64,000 bases of DNA from Streptomyces sp. APSN-46.1 (GCF_022815725.1 NZ_JALGRF010000007.1:186001-250000), one strand, 5' to 3'. Shown: positions 33,682-43,036, numbered from the stretch's first letter. The notes: generated from the sequence alone by a model not told the origin. Translations and numbers: made by a program.

Positions 33682-34943
33682 CTATCTTGTTTTGAACTCG
33701 ATTTTCCCGGTGCTCATTCGGAAATTCCCATTCGAGTACAACGTCGGGCGGGCTTCGACATGGTTGCCGCTGTACTTCTCTGCATGGCGGATTTGGACGC
33801 CACCGGGGACGGTGAAGTCAATCAAGGCAATGGCGACCCAGTAGGACAGGTTGCGATTGTTGAAGAGTGGCACCGTTACGGTGGAGCCTCGCCCGTCGGT
33901 GACGACCGCTCTGGCACCGTAGGACTTGAACGAACCGGTCCCGTTCTCCACCGCACTGTAGGCACACAAGAGAACATAGCCCTGGAGGTCTGGACGGCAA
34001 ATGGCGATCGTCTCGCGGCCGGGCACACGGGAGCCCCGTCCAAAGCGATATAGGGCGGCGCAATGGCGGATCCGAGTTGTCGGTAATAGACAACCTGGTC
34101 GTACTTACTCGGCCGCTCGCCAGCCGGAGTGACCAGGCTTCCTGGTACGTAGAGGGCGTACAGGTCAAGGTCGGCACCGGCCTGGCGTCGGGCCGCGCTT
34201 CCGCCGTTCCACTCAAGCGTGGCAGTCACGGTGAGGGTCGGGTCGTCCTTGCGCATGTTGATGGTCGCCCGGCCAGCCTTGGTGAGGGCGACCGTGCCCA
34301 GCGGGACAAGGGGGCGGACTGGTGCCTGCGGCAGGACCGATGTCGTCGCCGGTGAAACGTGTGGCTCGAACGCGGGAGGCGGTGGCGAAGTGAGCGCGTG
34401 TCGTGTCCGTGTGGGGAGCGTCGTAGATGAGGCCGGTAGCACGGCCGGTCCTGGGTCATCCACAACGATGCCGAAGTCGGAGGCCAGCCCCGCCAGCCCC
34501 GTATCCCATCCCTGGCCGACGGCTCTCGCCTTCCAGTCACCTGCGCGTCGGTAGAGCTCGACGAGGATGGTCACCGTCTCCCTGTGCATGAGCGGCGGCG
34601 GCGCAAAGGTGATCCGCATGCTTCCGCACTCGATGACGGCTTGGGGGGTATTCCTCTCGTCGAAGTGAATGGCTCGTAGTTCTGGGTCGATGCTGGCGAC
34701 GACCGCGATGCGGTCGACCGTCGTGGGTACGGCGGCAAGATTTGCCACAATCGTCTGACCCTCTAGTTCGATCCCGTTCTGCGATGAGTGGTTGTAGAAG
34801 ACCAGATCGTCATCGCTCCGTACCTTGCCTTCAGGCCCGAGCAGAACAGCAGAGACATCGATGCCCGTTGTCGGCGAGGTGACGGTGACGCGGCATACCG
34901 CCGCGGACAAGAGTGTGTTGCCGCCCTTGGCAAGAGTAGTCAT
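33682..34943 (-). pseudogene. Tandem TerD-domain protein, frameshifted
   Basis: Two tellurium-resistance TerD-like beta-sandwich domains joined by a Pro/Ser linker. Domain 1 (MTTLAKGGNTLLS, LLGPEGKVRSDDDLVFYNHSSQ, HFDERNTPQAVIECGSMRITF) and the first part of domain 2 (TVALTKAGRATINM, ADLDLYALYV) are in one frame; the end of domain 2 (GRETIAICRPDLQGYVLLCAYSAVENG to EFKTR) is in another. The change lies at 34024-34028, where CACAC (GTGTG on the coding strand) reads as if GTG had gained GT. Removing two bases restores APVPGRETI. This is either a slippage mutation or a sequencing error. TerD proteins bind calcium and belong to stress and conflict clusters. Start ATG 34943 has GAGAGG. Confidence 0.75.
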
Positions 34944-35052
34944 GTGTGGCCTCTCACGGTGGTTCGTACATCGTGGTAGCCCTGGCCGATCCGTGTGGGG
35001 CAAACGGCGATTTCCTGCGGGTGAGCATCTTCGAGATGCGCACGTCTCGTCG

Positions 35053-35289
35053 TTAGCGGCAGAAGGGGCAGCGACCTTGTTCGTCAAGGTTCTCGGGATG
35101 CGTGTGTCCACAAGCAGCGCAGTCGAGGGGGTCTTCCCGGTACGGCTTGGGCGTGCCGTAGATGAGTGACCCTCCTGCTGGGGTACGGGCGGGGTCGTCA
35201 TCTTCGCTGTAGTAGTAGTTCGGGGCCCTCGTGAGGTCGCCTCCCGGTAGGTCGTACTGGGCGTACCAATCCTCAATCGAGTCAGCCAC
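35053..35289 (-). CDS. Small zinc-ribbon protein beside the TerD gene
   Basis: A 78-residue protein. The N-terminal half is acidic with a tyrosine cluster (EDWYAQYDLPGGDL, APNYYYSEDDDPA). The C-terminus has two knuckles, CAACGHTH and CPFCR, which together form a one-metal zinc ribbon. The GTG at 35289 is preceded by GGAGGGG at good spacing. It lies upstream of the TerD gene on the same strand with 109 bases between them, so the two may be cotranscribed. Such small ribbon proteins often act as adaptors; the role here is unknown. Confidence 0.72.
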   Translation of the reverse strand: MADSIEDWYAQYDLPGGDLTRAPNYYYSEDDDPARTPAGGSLIYGTPKPYREDPLDCAACGHTHPENLDEQGRCPFCR

Positions 35290-36231
35290 AAGCAGCCCCT
35301 CCGTCCGAAGGTCGCGCCGGTGCGCCGGTGCGCCGGATGGTCGTACCAGTTCCGGAGTGGCGCGGGCCATCACAGCCCTAAGTCATCATGGCCGCCGTCT
35401 ATCCAAGGGACCGAGTGATTCGGGGAATTGGTCTGTGATCTGGTGTGTCCCGAGGTGTTGCCCGCATACGTCCCCCTCAGCCGAGCAACGAAGCCGGGGG
35501 CGGTCCTCACGGCAAAGCGAAGCCAAGCGGGTGACCGGGATCATCATCCCAAGGCCACGGCCTATCCGTGGACGGACACAACCGCTCGACCGGCCTCTGG
35601 TCCCCTGAGCTGGCGAAACGCGTGAGACGCACGGGGCCTCCGGAGCCGTGTGCCGACCGCCGTCGGAAGTCGCGTTCGGGACAGGCCTGGGCCGTCTGTG
35701 GCCCGTCGGAGGGTTGCCGGTGGTCGCCGGCAATGACCAATGACAGCCCCTCAGACCATGGTTGGAGCGGGGGTCTGTTGAGTGTCTGACTGGCGGGCTG
35801 AGGCAGACATGACTTCCTGCGCAACAAGCCGAAACGCGCTGCCGCCAGAATCTCGGGCAGGCCAGACTGCCGGCGGCATGGAAGACCGGGCACCTCCTGG
35901 GGAGCCAGATGGGGAGCCATCGGGCTCGGCGCGGAGCGGATTCTCTTGGACTTCTACGGACGGTTGAGGGGTTGAAGGCCTGGGCCACAAGGCCGGTGGG
36001 GGCGTCGTTCCTGAGGGGGTGCTTACCGCTGCCTTAAACGGAGCCTAAGGATCTGGTTCTGGGGCGGGAATGCGGTCGGGGGTGGGGGTGGGGCGGTTAG
36101 TTTGGGCGGGCCAGGGAGGGCCTGAGGCGGCGCCGGGAACCCACGGGGGGCCGGCGCCGCACAGCCCGACTCCGTTGGCGCGCCCCAGGACTTGTGCCGC
36201 CGGCTTCGCCATGCCCGAAGGAGATCCACCC
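35290..36231. other. 942-base stretch without a supportable gene
   Basis: Several open frames overlap on both strands but none has a ribosome site, known domain or clear codon bias. A palindrome-poor, moderately GC-rich sequence of this kind at the edge of an island suggests decayed mobile DNA. The last 150 bases, from about 36060, are the upstream region of the chitin-binding oxidase gene. I see no tRNA or att duplication that would mark a site-specific integration border. Confidence 0.5.
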
Positions 36232-37260
36232 ATGCCCGCACGCCACACCGTGACCCGTATCGCCGCCGTCGTCCTCGCCCCGCTCGCGGTGGCCTCGTAC
36301 GGCGCCGCCCCGGCGGCCGCCCACGGTTCGATGACGGACCCGGTCAGCCGGGTGGCGGCGTGCTACGCGGAGGGTCCGGAGGCCCCCAAGTCGGCGGCGT
36401 GCAAGGCTGCGGTGAAGGCGAGCGGGGCGCAGGCGTTCTACGACTGGAACGCCGTGAACATCGCCAACGCGGCCGGGAACCACCGGGCGTTGATCCCGAA
36501 CGGCCAGCTGTGCTCAGCCGGCAACGACAAGTACCAGGGCCTGGACCTGCCGCGCGCCGACTGGCCCGCGAGCCGGATGACGGCCGGATCGCACACGTTC
36601 CGCTACAAGGGCACCGCCCCGCACAAGGGCTCCTTCGAGCTGTACATCACCAAGGACGGGTACGACCCGGCGAAGCCGCTGAAGTGGTCGGACCTGGAGC
36701 CCGCGCCTTTCGCCGAGGCCACCGACCCGGAGATGCGGAACGGGGACTACGTCTTCACCGGGACGGTCCCCGGCAAGAGCGGACGCCACCTGATCTACAG
36801 CATCTGGCAGCGCTCGGACAGCCCGGAGGCCTTCTACACCTGCTCGGACGTGGTGTTCGGCCAGGAGAGCGGTGGCGGCGCGGGCACCGGCACGGGTGCG
36901 GGTGCGGGCACCGGCACCGCCACCGGTGGTACGGAGACCAAGCCGAGCGCGAAGCCCGGCGACAAGCCCGGTGCCAAGCCGAGCGCCCAGGCCCCGACGG
37001 ACCGGCAGATCGCCGCCGGCGCGGGCAAGTCCTCCGTGGAGCACAACGGCCACGGCGACAACGACCCGAAGACGAACGGCGAGAGCGCGCCCTCCCCGGT
37101 GACGTCGCAGTCCCCCGCCGGCGGCAACCTCGCGGAGACGGGCGGCGACAGCGCCACCCCGGCGATCGCGATCGCCGGGGCCGGCGCCCTGGGTGTCGGT
37201 GCGGCCGTGCTGTTCGCCCTCGCCCGCCGCCGCGCGGCGAGGAGCCGCCACAGCTTCTGA
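36232..37260 (+). CDS. AA10 lytic polysaccharide monooxygenase with sortase anchor
   Basis: A 342-residue exported copper oxidase that cleaves crystalline chitin or cellulose. The signal peptide ends at AAPAAA, leaving His31 as the new N-terminus (HGSMTDPVSRVA), needed for the copper histidine brace. A second brace histidine lies in SHTFRYKGTAPH. The core has KSAACKAAVKASGAQAFYDWNAVNIAN and YSIWQRSDSPEAFYTCSDVVF. After a Gly/Thr and Pro/Lys linker come LAETGG (residues 300-305), a hydrophobic helix and a basic tail, a sorting signal of the LAxTG kind. So it is wall-attached, not free. AAGGAG supports the start. Confidence 0.92.
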   Translation: MPARHTVTRIAAVVLAPLAVASYGAAPAAAHGSMTDPVSRVAACYAEGPEAPKSAACKAAVKASGAQAFYDWNAVNIANAAGNHRALIPNGQLCSAGNDKYQGLDLPRADWPASRMTAGSHTFRYKGTAPHKGSFELYITKDGYDPAKPLKWSDLEPAPFAEATDPEMRNGDYVFTGTVPGKSGRHLIYSIWQRSDSPEAFYTCSDVVFGQESGGGAGTGTGAGAGTGTATGGTETKPSAKPGDKPGAKPSAQAPTDRQIAAGAGKSSVEHNGHGDNDPKTNGESAPSPVTSQSPAGGNLAETGGDSATPAIAIAGAGALGVGAAVLFALARRRAARSRHSF

Positions 37261-37272
37261 CCCCGGCTTTCC

Positions 37273-37286
37273 CCCGCGCGAGCGGG
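37273..37286. terminator. Small hairpin between convergent LPMO and lipase genes
   Basis: CCCGC (37273-37277), loop GCGA, GCGGG (37282-37286), 12 bases after the LPMO stop and 16 before the lipase stop. It could serve as a shared terminator for the two convergent genes. The stem is only 5 bp. Confidence 0.35.
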
Positions 37287-37302
37287 CCGCCGCGCCGCGG
37301 TC

Positions 37303-38163
37303 TCAGTCGAAGACCGAGGCGCAGGTGGTCTGTTCGGCGTGGGCCGGGTCGAGGGCGTTGAGCGCCTCGTGCCAGGCGATCCGGTCGGTGAGGCCGATGG
37401 CTACGTGCTCGGAGAGGTCCAGGAAGCAGAGGTCCTGGAGGACGACATTGTGTACGTTCGGCCCGTCGAGGAACCCGCTCCGGTAGGGGGTGACCACCTC
37501 GTCGTACTTGGTCGCGATCACCGTGTACTTCACCCCGGGGACGGTGTCGCCGCCCGCGTTCAGCTTGGTGAGGAAGGGGGATCCGGCGATCTGGTCGGCC
37601 AGGCCCGGGGTCGCCGAGCTGATCAGGTCCTCCGCGCCGGGGAAGTACGGGAGCAGTTGGGTGAGTCCGTTCAGGGTGGTCCCGTGGTTGTCGGGGGCGA
37701 GCCCGATCAGCGCGTTGACCTTGGGGGCGCCGCCGAGGAACTTGAGGTAGTAGTGCGGCATCATGCCGCCCTGGGAGTGGCCGATGATGTCGGTCTTCGC
37801 GGCTCCGGTGGACGCCAGCACCTTGTCGACGAAGACGTCGAGCTGACCGGCCGACTTGTCGACGGGCCCGAGCCCGTTGAAGAAGGGCACACCGGGCAGT
37901 TGGCCGTAGTCGAGGGAGTAGACGCAGTACCCGCGGTGGACGAGGTACGGCGCGAGTCCGAGCCAGTTGTCCACGGAGTTCCCGAAGGTGCCGTGCACGA
38001 GAACGACGGGGCGGGGATGGGCGGCTGACGGTTTGCAGGACCAGTTGTTCCAGCCGGTGCTCGGTGCGGAAGCGGCCTGCGCTGCGCCGGTGGGGGCGAC
38101 GAGCGCGGCTGCGGTGAGGGTGAGGACGGCCAGCGGGCGGAGCAGGCGTCGCCAAGGCAGCAT
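37303..38163 (-). CDS. Secreted triacylglycerol lipase (alpha/beta hydrolase)
   Basis: A 286-residue extracellular lipase. A signal peptide (MLPWRRLLRPLAVLTLTAAAL, ending GAAQAA) leads into an alpha/beta hydrolase: the oxyanion loop PVVLVHGTFGNSVDNW, the nucleophile elbow DIIGHSQGGMMPHYYLKFL, an Asp in ATKYDEVVTPY and a His near HNVVLQDLC. Cysteines suit disulfides (CKPSA, GYCVYSLDY). It resembles Streptomyces lipases such as EstA-like class I enzymes. AAGGAG is well placed before the ATG. It stands between the LPMO and the mutasome genes, with no operon partner. Confidence 0.92.
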   Translation of the reverse strand: MLPWRRLLRPLAVLTLTAAALVAPTGAAQAASAPSTGWNNWSCKPSAAHPRPVVLVHGTFGNSVDNWLGLAPYLVHRGYCVYSLDYGQLPGVPFFNGLGPVDKSAGQLDVFVDKVLASTGAAKTDIIGHSQGGMMPHYYLKFLGGAPKVNALIGLAPDNHGTTLNGLTQLLPYFPGAEDLISSATPGLADQIAGSPFLTKLNAGGDTVPGVKYTVIATKYDEVVTPYRSGFLDGPNVHNVVLQDLCFLDLSEHVAIGLTDRIAWHEALNALDPAHAEQTTCASVFD

Positions 38164-38333
38164 CGAGTGATCTCCTTGCGGTCAGGGCATGCGTGGGGGT
38201 TCATCCCGTGATCCGGATCACAAGGGGTGCTGCTGTGGCTAAATTACGGGCGGGTAGCAAAACTTGGAAGTTACGCGTCGGTAAAAAACTGACGTGTCGT
38301 CCCCAACTGCCCCCGCCCCGGCCCCGAAAGGTG

Positions 38334-39323
38334 CTACGAGGCCCTGCCGAAGGTGGCGGCCGGGCGGACCGTGCCAGGGCCGAAGCGGGCGTTGGCGCGG
38401 TCGATGGCCGCCTCCACCGTCAGGCGGGATTCACGGACCGGGTCCAGCGAGAGCTGCCGGGCCGCCCGTTCGGCGCCGGTCAGGTCCTCCGCGCGGAGCA
38501 CCATGCCGGTCAGCCGGGCCCGCTGCAGGCCGGCCGCGTCCATCAGGCGGTACGCCAGGGTGCGGAGGTCCTCGTCGTGGGCGGACGGCTCCACCAGCCG
38601 CCGGGTCTTCTCCCAGCGGGTGCCGCCCGCGAACTGCAGGGTCAGGGTCAGGGCCCGGGCGGCCTGGCGGCGGCCGCGCAGGGTCGCGCCGAGGCGGACC
38701 ACCAGGCCGAGCAGCTCGGCCCGGGCGTGCGGGCCGTCCAGCTCCTCGCGGGTGAACCGGCTCCGGACGGCGGCCGAGGAGGGCAGGTCCCTCGGGGTGA
38801 CCGGGCGCGGGTCGATCCCCCGGGCGCGCTCCGCGACCAGTCGGCCGGCCCGGCGGCCCAGGATCCGCTCGACGACCCCGGGCGGGACCTCGGCCAGTGC
38901 CCCGACCGTGTGCAGCCCGTACCGGCGCAGCGCCTCGGCCTGGCGGGAGCCGAGGCCGTACAGCGCCTCCACCGGCAGCGGTCCGAGGAATCCCGCCACC
39001 GCCGCCGCGTCGTCGGGGACGGTCAGGATGCCGCCCGGCCCCGGGATCCGTGCGGAGGCCATCGCCGCGACCGCCCAGGTCCCGGCGACCCCGATCCGGA
39101 CGTCCGTACCCAGCCGGGCCACCGCGCGCAGCCGCACCACCTCCGCGATGCGCTCGGCGTCCACGCCGAAGTACCGCTGGGCACCCCGGACTTGGACGAT
39201 GGCGGCCCGGGGCGGCAGGGCCTGGACGAGCGGGGAGAACTCCCGCAGCAGCTCCAGCACCGCGCGGTAGCCCTCCTCGGGCAGGGCCGGGGCGCACCGG
39301 ACGTGCAGGACGCCGGTGCTCAT
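38334..39323 (-). CDS. Y-family polymerase-like protein (ImuB type)
   Basis: A 329-residue relative of DNA polymerase Y. It keeps the palm/fingers framework and the helix-hairpin-helix (VEALYGLGSRQAEALRRYGLHTVGALAEVP) and a little-finger domain (FTREELDGPHARAELL, ALTLTLQF). The catalytic carboxylates are missing: the N-terminus reads VLHVRCAPALPEEGY rather than DxDxFFAxVE, and the SxDE motif is replaced by VQVRGAQRYFG. This matches ImuB, an inactive adaptor that links DnaE2 to the sliding clamp. The ATG overlaps the dnaE2 TGA (39320-39323). No imuA' lies upstream of dnaE2. Confidence 0.85.
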   Translation of the reverse strand: MSTGVLHVRCAPALPEEGYRAVLELLREFSPLVQALPPRAAIVQVRGAQRYFGVDAERIAEVVRLRAVARLGTDVRIGVAGTWAVAAMASARIPGPGGILTVPDDAAAVAGFLGPLPVEALYGLGSRQAEALRRYGLHTVGALAEVPPGVVERILGRRAGRLVAERARGIDPRPVTPRDLPSSAAVRSRFTREELDGPHARAELLGLVVRLGATLRGRRQAARALTLTLQFAGGTRWEKTRRLVEPSAHDEDLRTLAYRLMDAAGLQRARLTGMVLRAEDLTGAERAARQLSLDPVRESRLTVEAAIDRANARFGPGTVRPAATFGRAS

Positions 39324-42300
39324 CCCGCGCTCCCCGGGCTGGAGTGCCACAGCTTGCGGCCGGTCGCGGCTCGCTCGCCGGCCGGCTGGAGGTCGGCCCA
39401 CGGGTTCATCTCGTAGCCCGTCGGCAGGTGGATCCGGCGGCCGCCGGCCGCGCCGCCGCTCCCACCGCCGGTGCCGCCGCCGCTCCCGCCACCGCTCCCG
39501 CCACCGGCGCCCGTGGCGGGAGCGCTCTCACCCGCCGGCTCGGACAGCCGGGCCGCGACCGCGTCCACACCGCCCGCGGCCCGCAGTTCCACCAGCTCCG
39601 CCAGGTTCCAGGCCGCCGCGCCGACCACGCTCAGGCTCTGCGGGCCGCGCCGCTGCACCACGCCCCGGACCAGCAGCAGGAAGGAGTGGAAGACGGTGTG
39701 CGCGCACCGCTCATGGCTGTCGTCGAAGAAGGCCAGGTCGACCAGTCCGGTCCCGTCGTCCAGGGTGGTGAAGATGACCCGCCTCCCGGACCGGATCGGC
39801 GGGGTCTGGGTGGCCGCCTTGGCGCCCGCGACCAGCACCGTCTGCCCGTGCGCGGCATCCCGCAGCCGCCGCGCCGGGATCACGCCCAGCTCGGCCAGGA
39901 AGGCGTGGTGCTCGCCCATCAGGTGCCGCGAGGCGTCCATGCCGAGGACGCCGAGCTCGGCGCTGAGCCGCTCGGCGTCGGTCAGGTCGGGCAGCCCGAC
40001 GGCGGCCGTGGACGTCCCGCCGCCCAGCGGGAGTTGGACGCTCCCCCGGGTGCCGGCCGCCCGCTGGGCGCCGTGCAGCTCGGACAAGTGGAGCAGCAGG
40101 TCACGCCGGTTGGTGCCGAACGCGTCCAACGCGCCCACCTGGGCGAGGCGTTCGGCGACCGGCCGCCCCGGGTGCGCCCGGTCCCAGAAGTCGCGCAGGG
40201 AGGCGTACGGCTGCCCGGCCTCGATCCGGCCCGCCTCCGCCTCGCTGATCCCGTGGATGTCGGCCAGGGCGAGCCGCAGCCCCCACACCGGAGGTAGATC
40301 GGACACCAGTTCGATGCGGTGGGCGACCGCCGACCGGTTCACGTCCAGCGGCAGCACCGGCACACCCCGCCGCCGGGCGTCCGCCAGCAGCAGCCGCTTG
40401 GGGTACATCCCCGGGTCGTGGGTGAGCAGCCCGGCGTAGAAGGCCGCCGGATGATGGGCCTTCAGCCAGGCCGACTGGTAGGTGGGCACGGCGAAGGCCA
40501 CCGCGTGCGCCTTGCAGAATCCGTACGAGCCGAAGGCCTCCACGATCTCCCAGGTACGGCCGATCACCTCGGGCGGGTAGCCGCGTTCGGCCGCCCTCGC
40601 CGCGAACCAGGCCTTGATCCGCCCCTGCGACTCCGGGTCGGACAGGCCGCGCCGCACCCGGTCCGCCTCGTCCCGGCCGCAGTCGGTCATGATGTGCACG
40701 ATCTCGATGATCTGCTCGTGGAAGACCACCACCCCGTACGTCTCGCGCAGCGCCTCCGCCAGGTCCGGGTGCGGGAAGCGGACCGGGGCCCGCCCGTGCC
40801 GGGCCTCGATGAAGGGCCGCACCATGTCGGCGGCCACCGGCCCCGGCCGGAACAGCGAGATGTCGACGACCAGGTCGTGGAAGGTGGCCGGCTGGAGCCG
40901 CCCCACCAGGTCGCGCTGGCCCGGGGACTCGATCTGGAAGCAGCCCAGCGTCTCGGCCGAGCGGATCAGTTCGTACGTGGCCTCGTCGTCCGGAGGCACC
41001 TGCCCCGGGTCGTCGAGGTCGAGCTTCTCGCCCGTCGCCCGCCGGAGTTCGGCGACCGCGTGCGCCATCGCGGACTGCATCCGTACGCCCAGCACGTCGA
41101 GTTTGAGCAGCCCGAGGTCCTCCACGTCGTCCTTGTCGAACTGGGACATCGGGAAGCCCTCGCCGCTGGTGGGCACCACGGGGGTGCGGGCGAGCAGCGA
41201 GGCGTCGGAGAGCAGCACCCCGCACGGATGCATGGCGGTCCCGCGCGGGAGCCCGTCCAGCGCCTCGACGAGCTCCCACAACCGCCCGTGCTCCTCCCCG
41301 CGTACGTCGCGCAGTTCGGGGAGCTCCTCCAGTGCCGCGCGGGCGTCGCGGGCCCGGATGTGCGGGAAGGCCTTGGCGAGGCGGTCGATCTCGGCCGGAT
41401 CCATGGACAGGGCGGCGCCCACGTCGCGGATGGCGTGCCGGACGCGGTAGGTCTCGGGCATGGAGACGGTGGCGACGCGCTCGGGGCCGAACCGGGCGAT
41501 GATCCGCCGGTAGACCTCCAGCCTGCGGGCGGACTCCACGTCGATGTCGATGTCGGGCAGCACGTGGCGGCGCTTGGAGAGGAAGCGCTCCATCAGCAGG
41601 CCGTTCGCGACGGGGTCGGCGTGGGCGATGCCGAGCAGGTGGTTGACGAGCGAGCCGGCACCGGAGCCGCGGGCGGCCACCCGGATGCCCATCGCCCGTA
41701 TGTCGTCCACCACTTGAGCGACCGTCAGGAAGTACGAGGCGAATCCGTGGTAGGCGATGACGTCGAGCTCCTGGTGCATCCGCTCCCAGTACCGGCGGTC
41801 GTCGCCGTAGCCGCGCAGCACCATGCCGGCGGAGGCGCGGGAGGCCAGCACGCGCTGGGCGGTGCGGTGCGCGGCGCCGACGAGGTGGGCCTCGGGGAAG
41901 TACACGGAGCCGATGCCGAGGTCGTCCTCGGGATCGACCGCGCAGGCCTCGGCGGTACGCCGGGTCTCCGCGAGCAGCCGGCGGGCGTCGGCGGGGCGCA
42001 GGCCGGCCGCCTGGGTGATCCGGTCGGCGGCCTCGGCCATGGCGGCCGGGTCCTTGAGCCAGCGCTCCCCGCTGCCCAGGCCCTTGCGGGGGTCGATGGG
42101 GACCAGCCGGCGGGCGGCGTCGAGGACGTCGGCGACCGGGCCCTGGCCGGGGTCGGCATACCGGACGGCGTTGGTCAGCACGGCCGGGACACCCTGTTCG
42201 GCGGCGAAGCCGACGGTACGGGCGGCCAGGCGCAGCGAGCCGGGGCCGGTGCCGGTGCGGCCGTGGTGGACGGCCTCCAGGCGCAGGGCGTCGCCGTAGA

Positions 42301-43036
42301 TCTCCCGCCAGGGCGCGAGCAGCCGCGCCGCCCGGTCGGGCCGCCCGGCGGCGAGCGCCCGCCCCACCTCGGAGTCGGGCCCGAGCAGTACGTACACCCC
42401 GGCCCCCGCCGAAGCGTCGCCCCAACGGCCCCCCGGGGCGTCGGCCCGGCGACCCCCCGGAGCTCCAGCCCAGGCACCCGCCGAGGCGTCGCCCCAGCGG
42501 CCCCCCGAAGCATCAGCCCGACGGCCCCCCGGGGCTCCGGCACAGGCACCGGCCGGGGCATCGGCCCCGGCCCCCGCCGGGGCGTCGGGCCAGGCGGCCT
42601 CCCCGAGGGAGGGCGGGCCGCCGCCGGTGCCCGCGTGGGCGGCGGTGACCATCCGGCACAGCTCGGCCCATCCGGCCGCCCCGTCCCGGGCGAGGAACAC
42701 GGCGCGGGGGGCGGATTCGTCGATGAAGGCCCCGCCCCTGACGGGGGTCCGCCGCCGGGAGGAGGCCGCACCGGTTCCGGGCCCGCCCGAACCCGCCGAG
42801 CCCGCCGCAGGCGACCCGGCAGGCGACACGGCCAGGTCCACGCCGAACAACGGCCGGATCCCGGCCGCCCCGCACGCCTTCGCGAACCGCACCGCGCCCG
42901 CGAGGGTGTCCCGGTCGGTCAGGGCGAGGGCGTCCATGCCCCGCTCGGCGGCACGCTCCGCCAGACGTTCCGGGTGTGAGCATCCGTAGCGCACGGAGAA
43001 CCCCGAAACGGTGTGCAGATGCGTAAAACCAGGCAC
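39320..43036 (-). CDS. dnaE2: Error-prone DNA polymerase III alpha subunit DnaE2
   Basis: A 1238-residue C-family polymerase for mutagenic translesion synthesis. The PHP domain starts FTHLHTVSGFSVRYGCSHPERL. The palm has the catalytic PDIDIDVES near residues 490-498 and another Asp in a later palm strand. The thumb/fingers, a tandem helix-hairpin-helix and an OB fold (VIFTTLDDGTGLVDLAFFDDSHE) follow, and a Gly/Ser-rich tail ends it. GTG at 43036 has AGGAGG 6 bases before it. Around residues 180-225 the PHP domain carries an Ala/Gly/Arg insert with duplicated GGRRADA and GGRWGDASAG. It is coupled to an ImuB-like gene. A LexA-like box lies upstream. Confidence 0.96.
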   Translation of the reverse strand: MPGFTHLHTVSGFSVRYGCSHPERLAERAAERGMDALALTDRDTLAGAVRFAKACGAAGIRPLFGVDLAVSPAGSPAAGSAGSGGPGTGAASSRRRTPVRGGAFIDESAPRAVFLARDGAAGWAELCRMVTAAHAGTGGGPPSLGEAAWPDAPAGAGADAPAGACAGAPGGRRADASGGRWGDASAGAWAGAPGGRRADAPGGRWGDASAGAGVYVLLGPDSEVGRALAAGRPDRAARLLAPWREIYGDALRLEAVHHGRTGTGPGSLRLAARTVGFAAEQGVPAVLTNAVRYADPGQGPVADVLDAARRLVPIDPRKGLGSGERWLKDPAAMAEAADRITQAAGLRPADARRLLAETRRTAEACAVDPEDDLGIGSVYFPEAHLVGAAHRTAQRVLASRASAGMVLRGYGDDRRYWERMHQELDVIAYHGFASYFLTVAQVVDDIRAMGIRVAARGSGAGSLVNHLLGIAHADPVANGLLMERFLSKRRHVLPDIDIDVESARRLEVYRRIIARFGPERVATVSMPETYRVRHAIRDVGAALSMDPAEIDRLAKAFPHIRARDARAALEELPELRDVRGEEHGRLWELVEALDGLPRGTAMHPCGVLLSDASLLARTPVVPTSGEGFPMSQFDKDDVEDLGLLKLDVLGVRMQSAMAHAVAELRRATGEKLDLDDPGQVPPDDEATYELIRSAETLGCFQIESPGQRDLVGRLQPATFHDLVVDISLFRPGPVAADMVRPFIEARHGRAPVRFPHPDLAEALRETYGVVVFHEQIIEIVHIMTDCGRDEADRVRRGLSDPESQGRIKAWFAARAAERGYPPEVIGRTWEIVEAFGSYGFCKAHAVAFAVPTYQSAWLKAHHPAAFYAGLLTHDPGMYPKRLLLADARRRGVPVLPLDVNRSAVAHRIELVSDLPPVWGLRLALADIHGISEAEAGRIEAGQPYASLRDFWDRAHPGRPVAERLAQVGALDAFGTNRRDLLLHLSELHGAQRAAGTRGSVQLPLGGGTSTAAVGLPDLTDAERLSAELGVLGMDASRHLMGEHHAFLAELGVIPARRLRDAAHGQTVLVAGAKAATQTPPIRSGRRVIFTTLDDGTGLVDLAFFDDSHERCAHTVFHSFLLLVRGVVQRRGPQSLSVVGAAAWNLAELVELRAAGGVDAVAARLSEPAGESAPATGAGGGSGGGSGGGTGGGSGGAAGGRRIHLPTGYEMNPWADLQPAGERAATGRKLWHSSPGSAG

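Noticed and set aside
35386..35988. 200-codon leftward frame between the zinc-ribbon gene and the LPMO
   Set aside because: Composition is Arg/Pro/Ser/Cys-rich with no domain or ribosome site, and other frames over the same bases are equally open.
39369..42979. Very long rightward frames over dnaE2
   Set aside because: Antisense shadows of the polymerase gene; they lack starts with ribosome sites and known domains.
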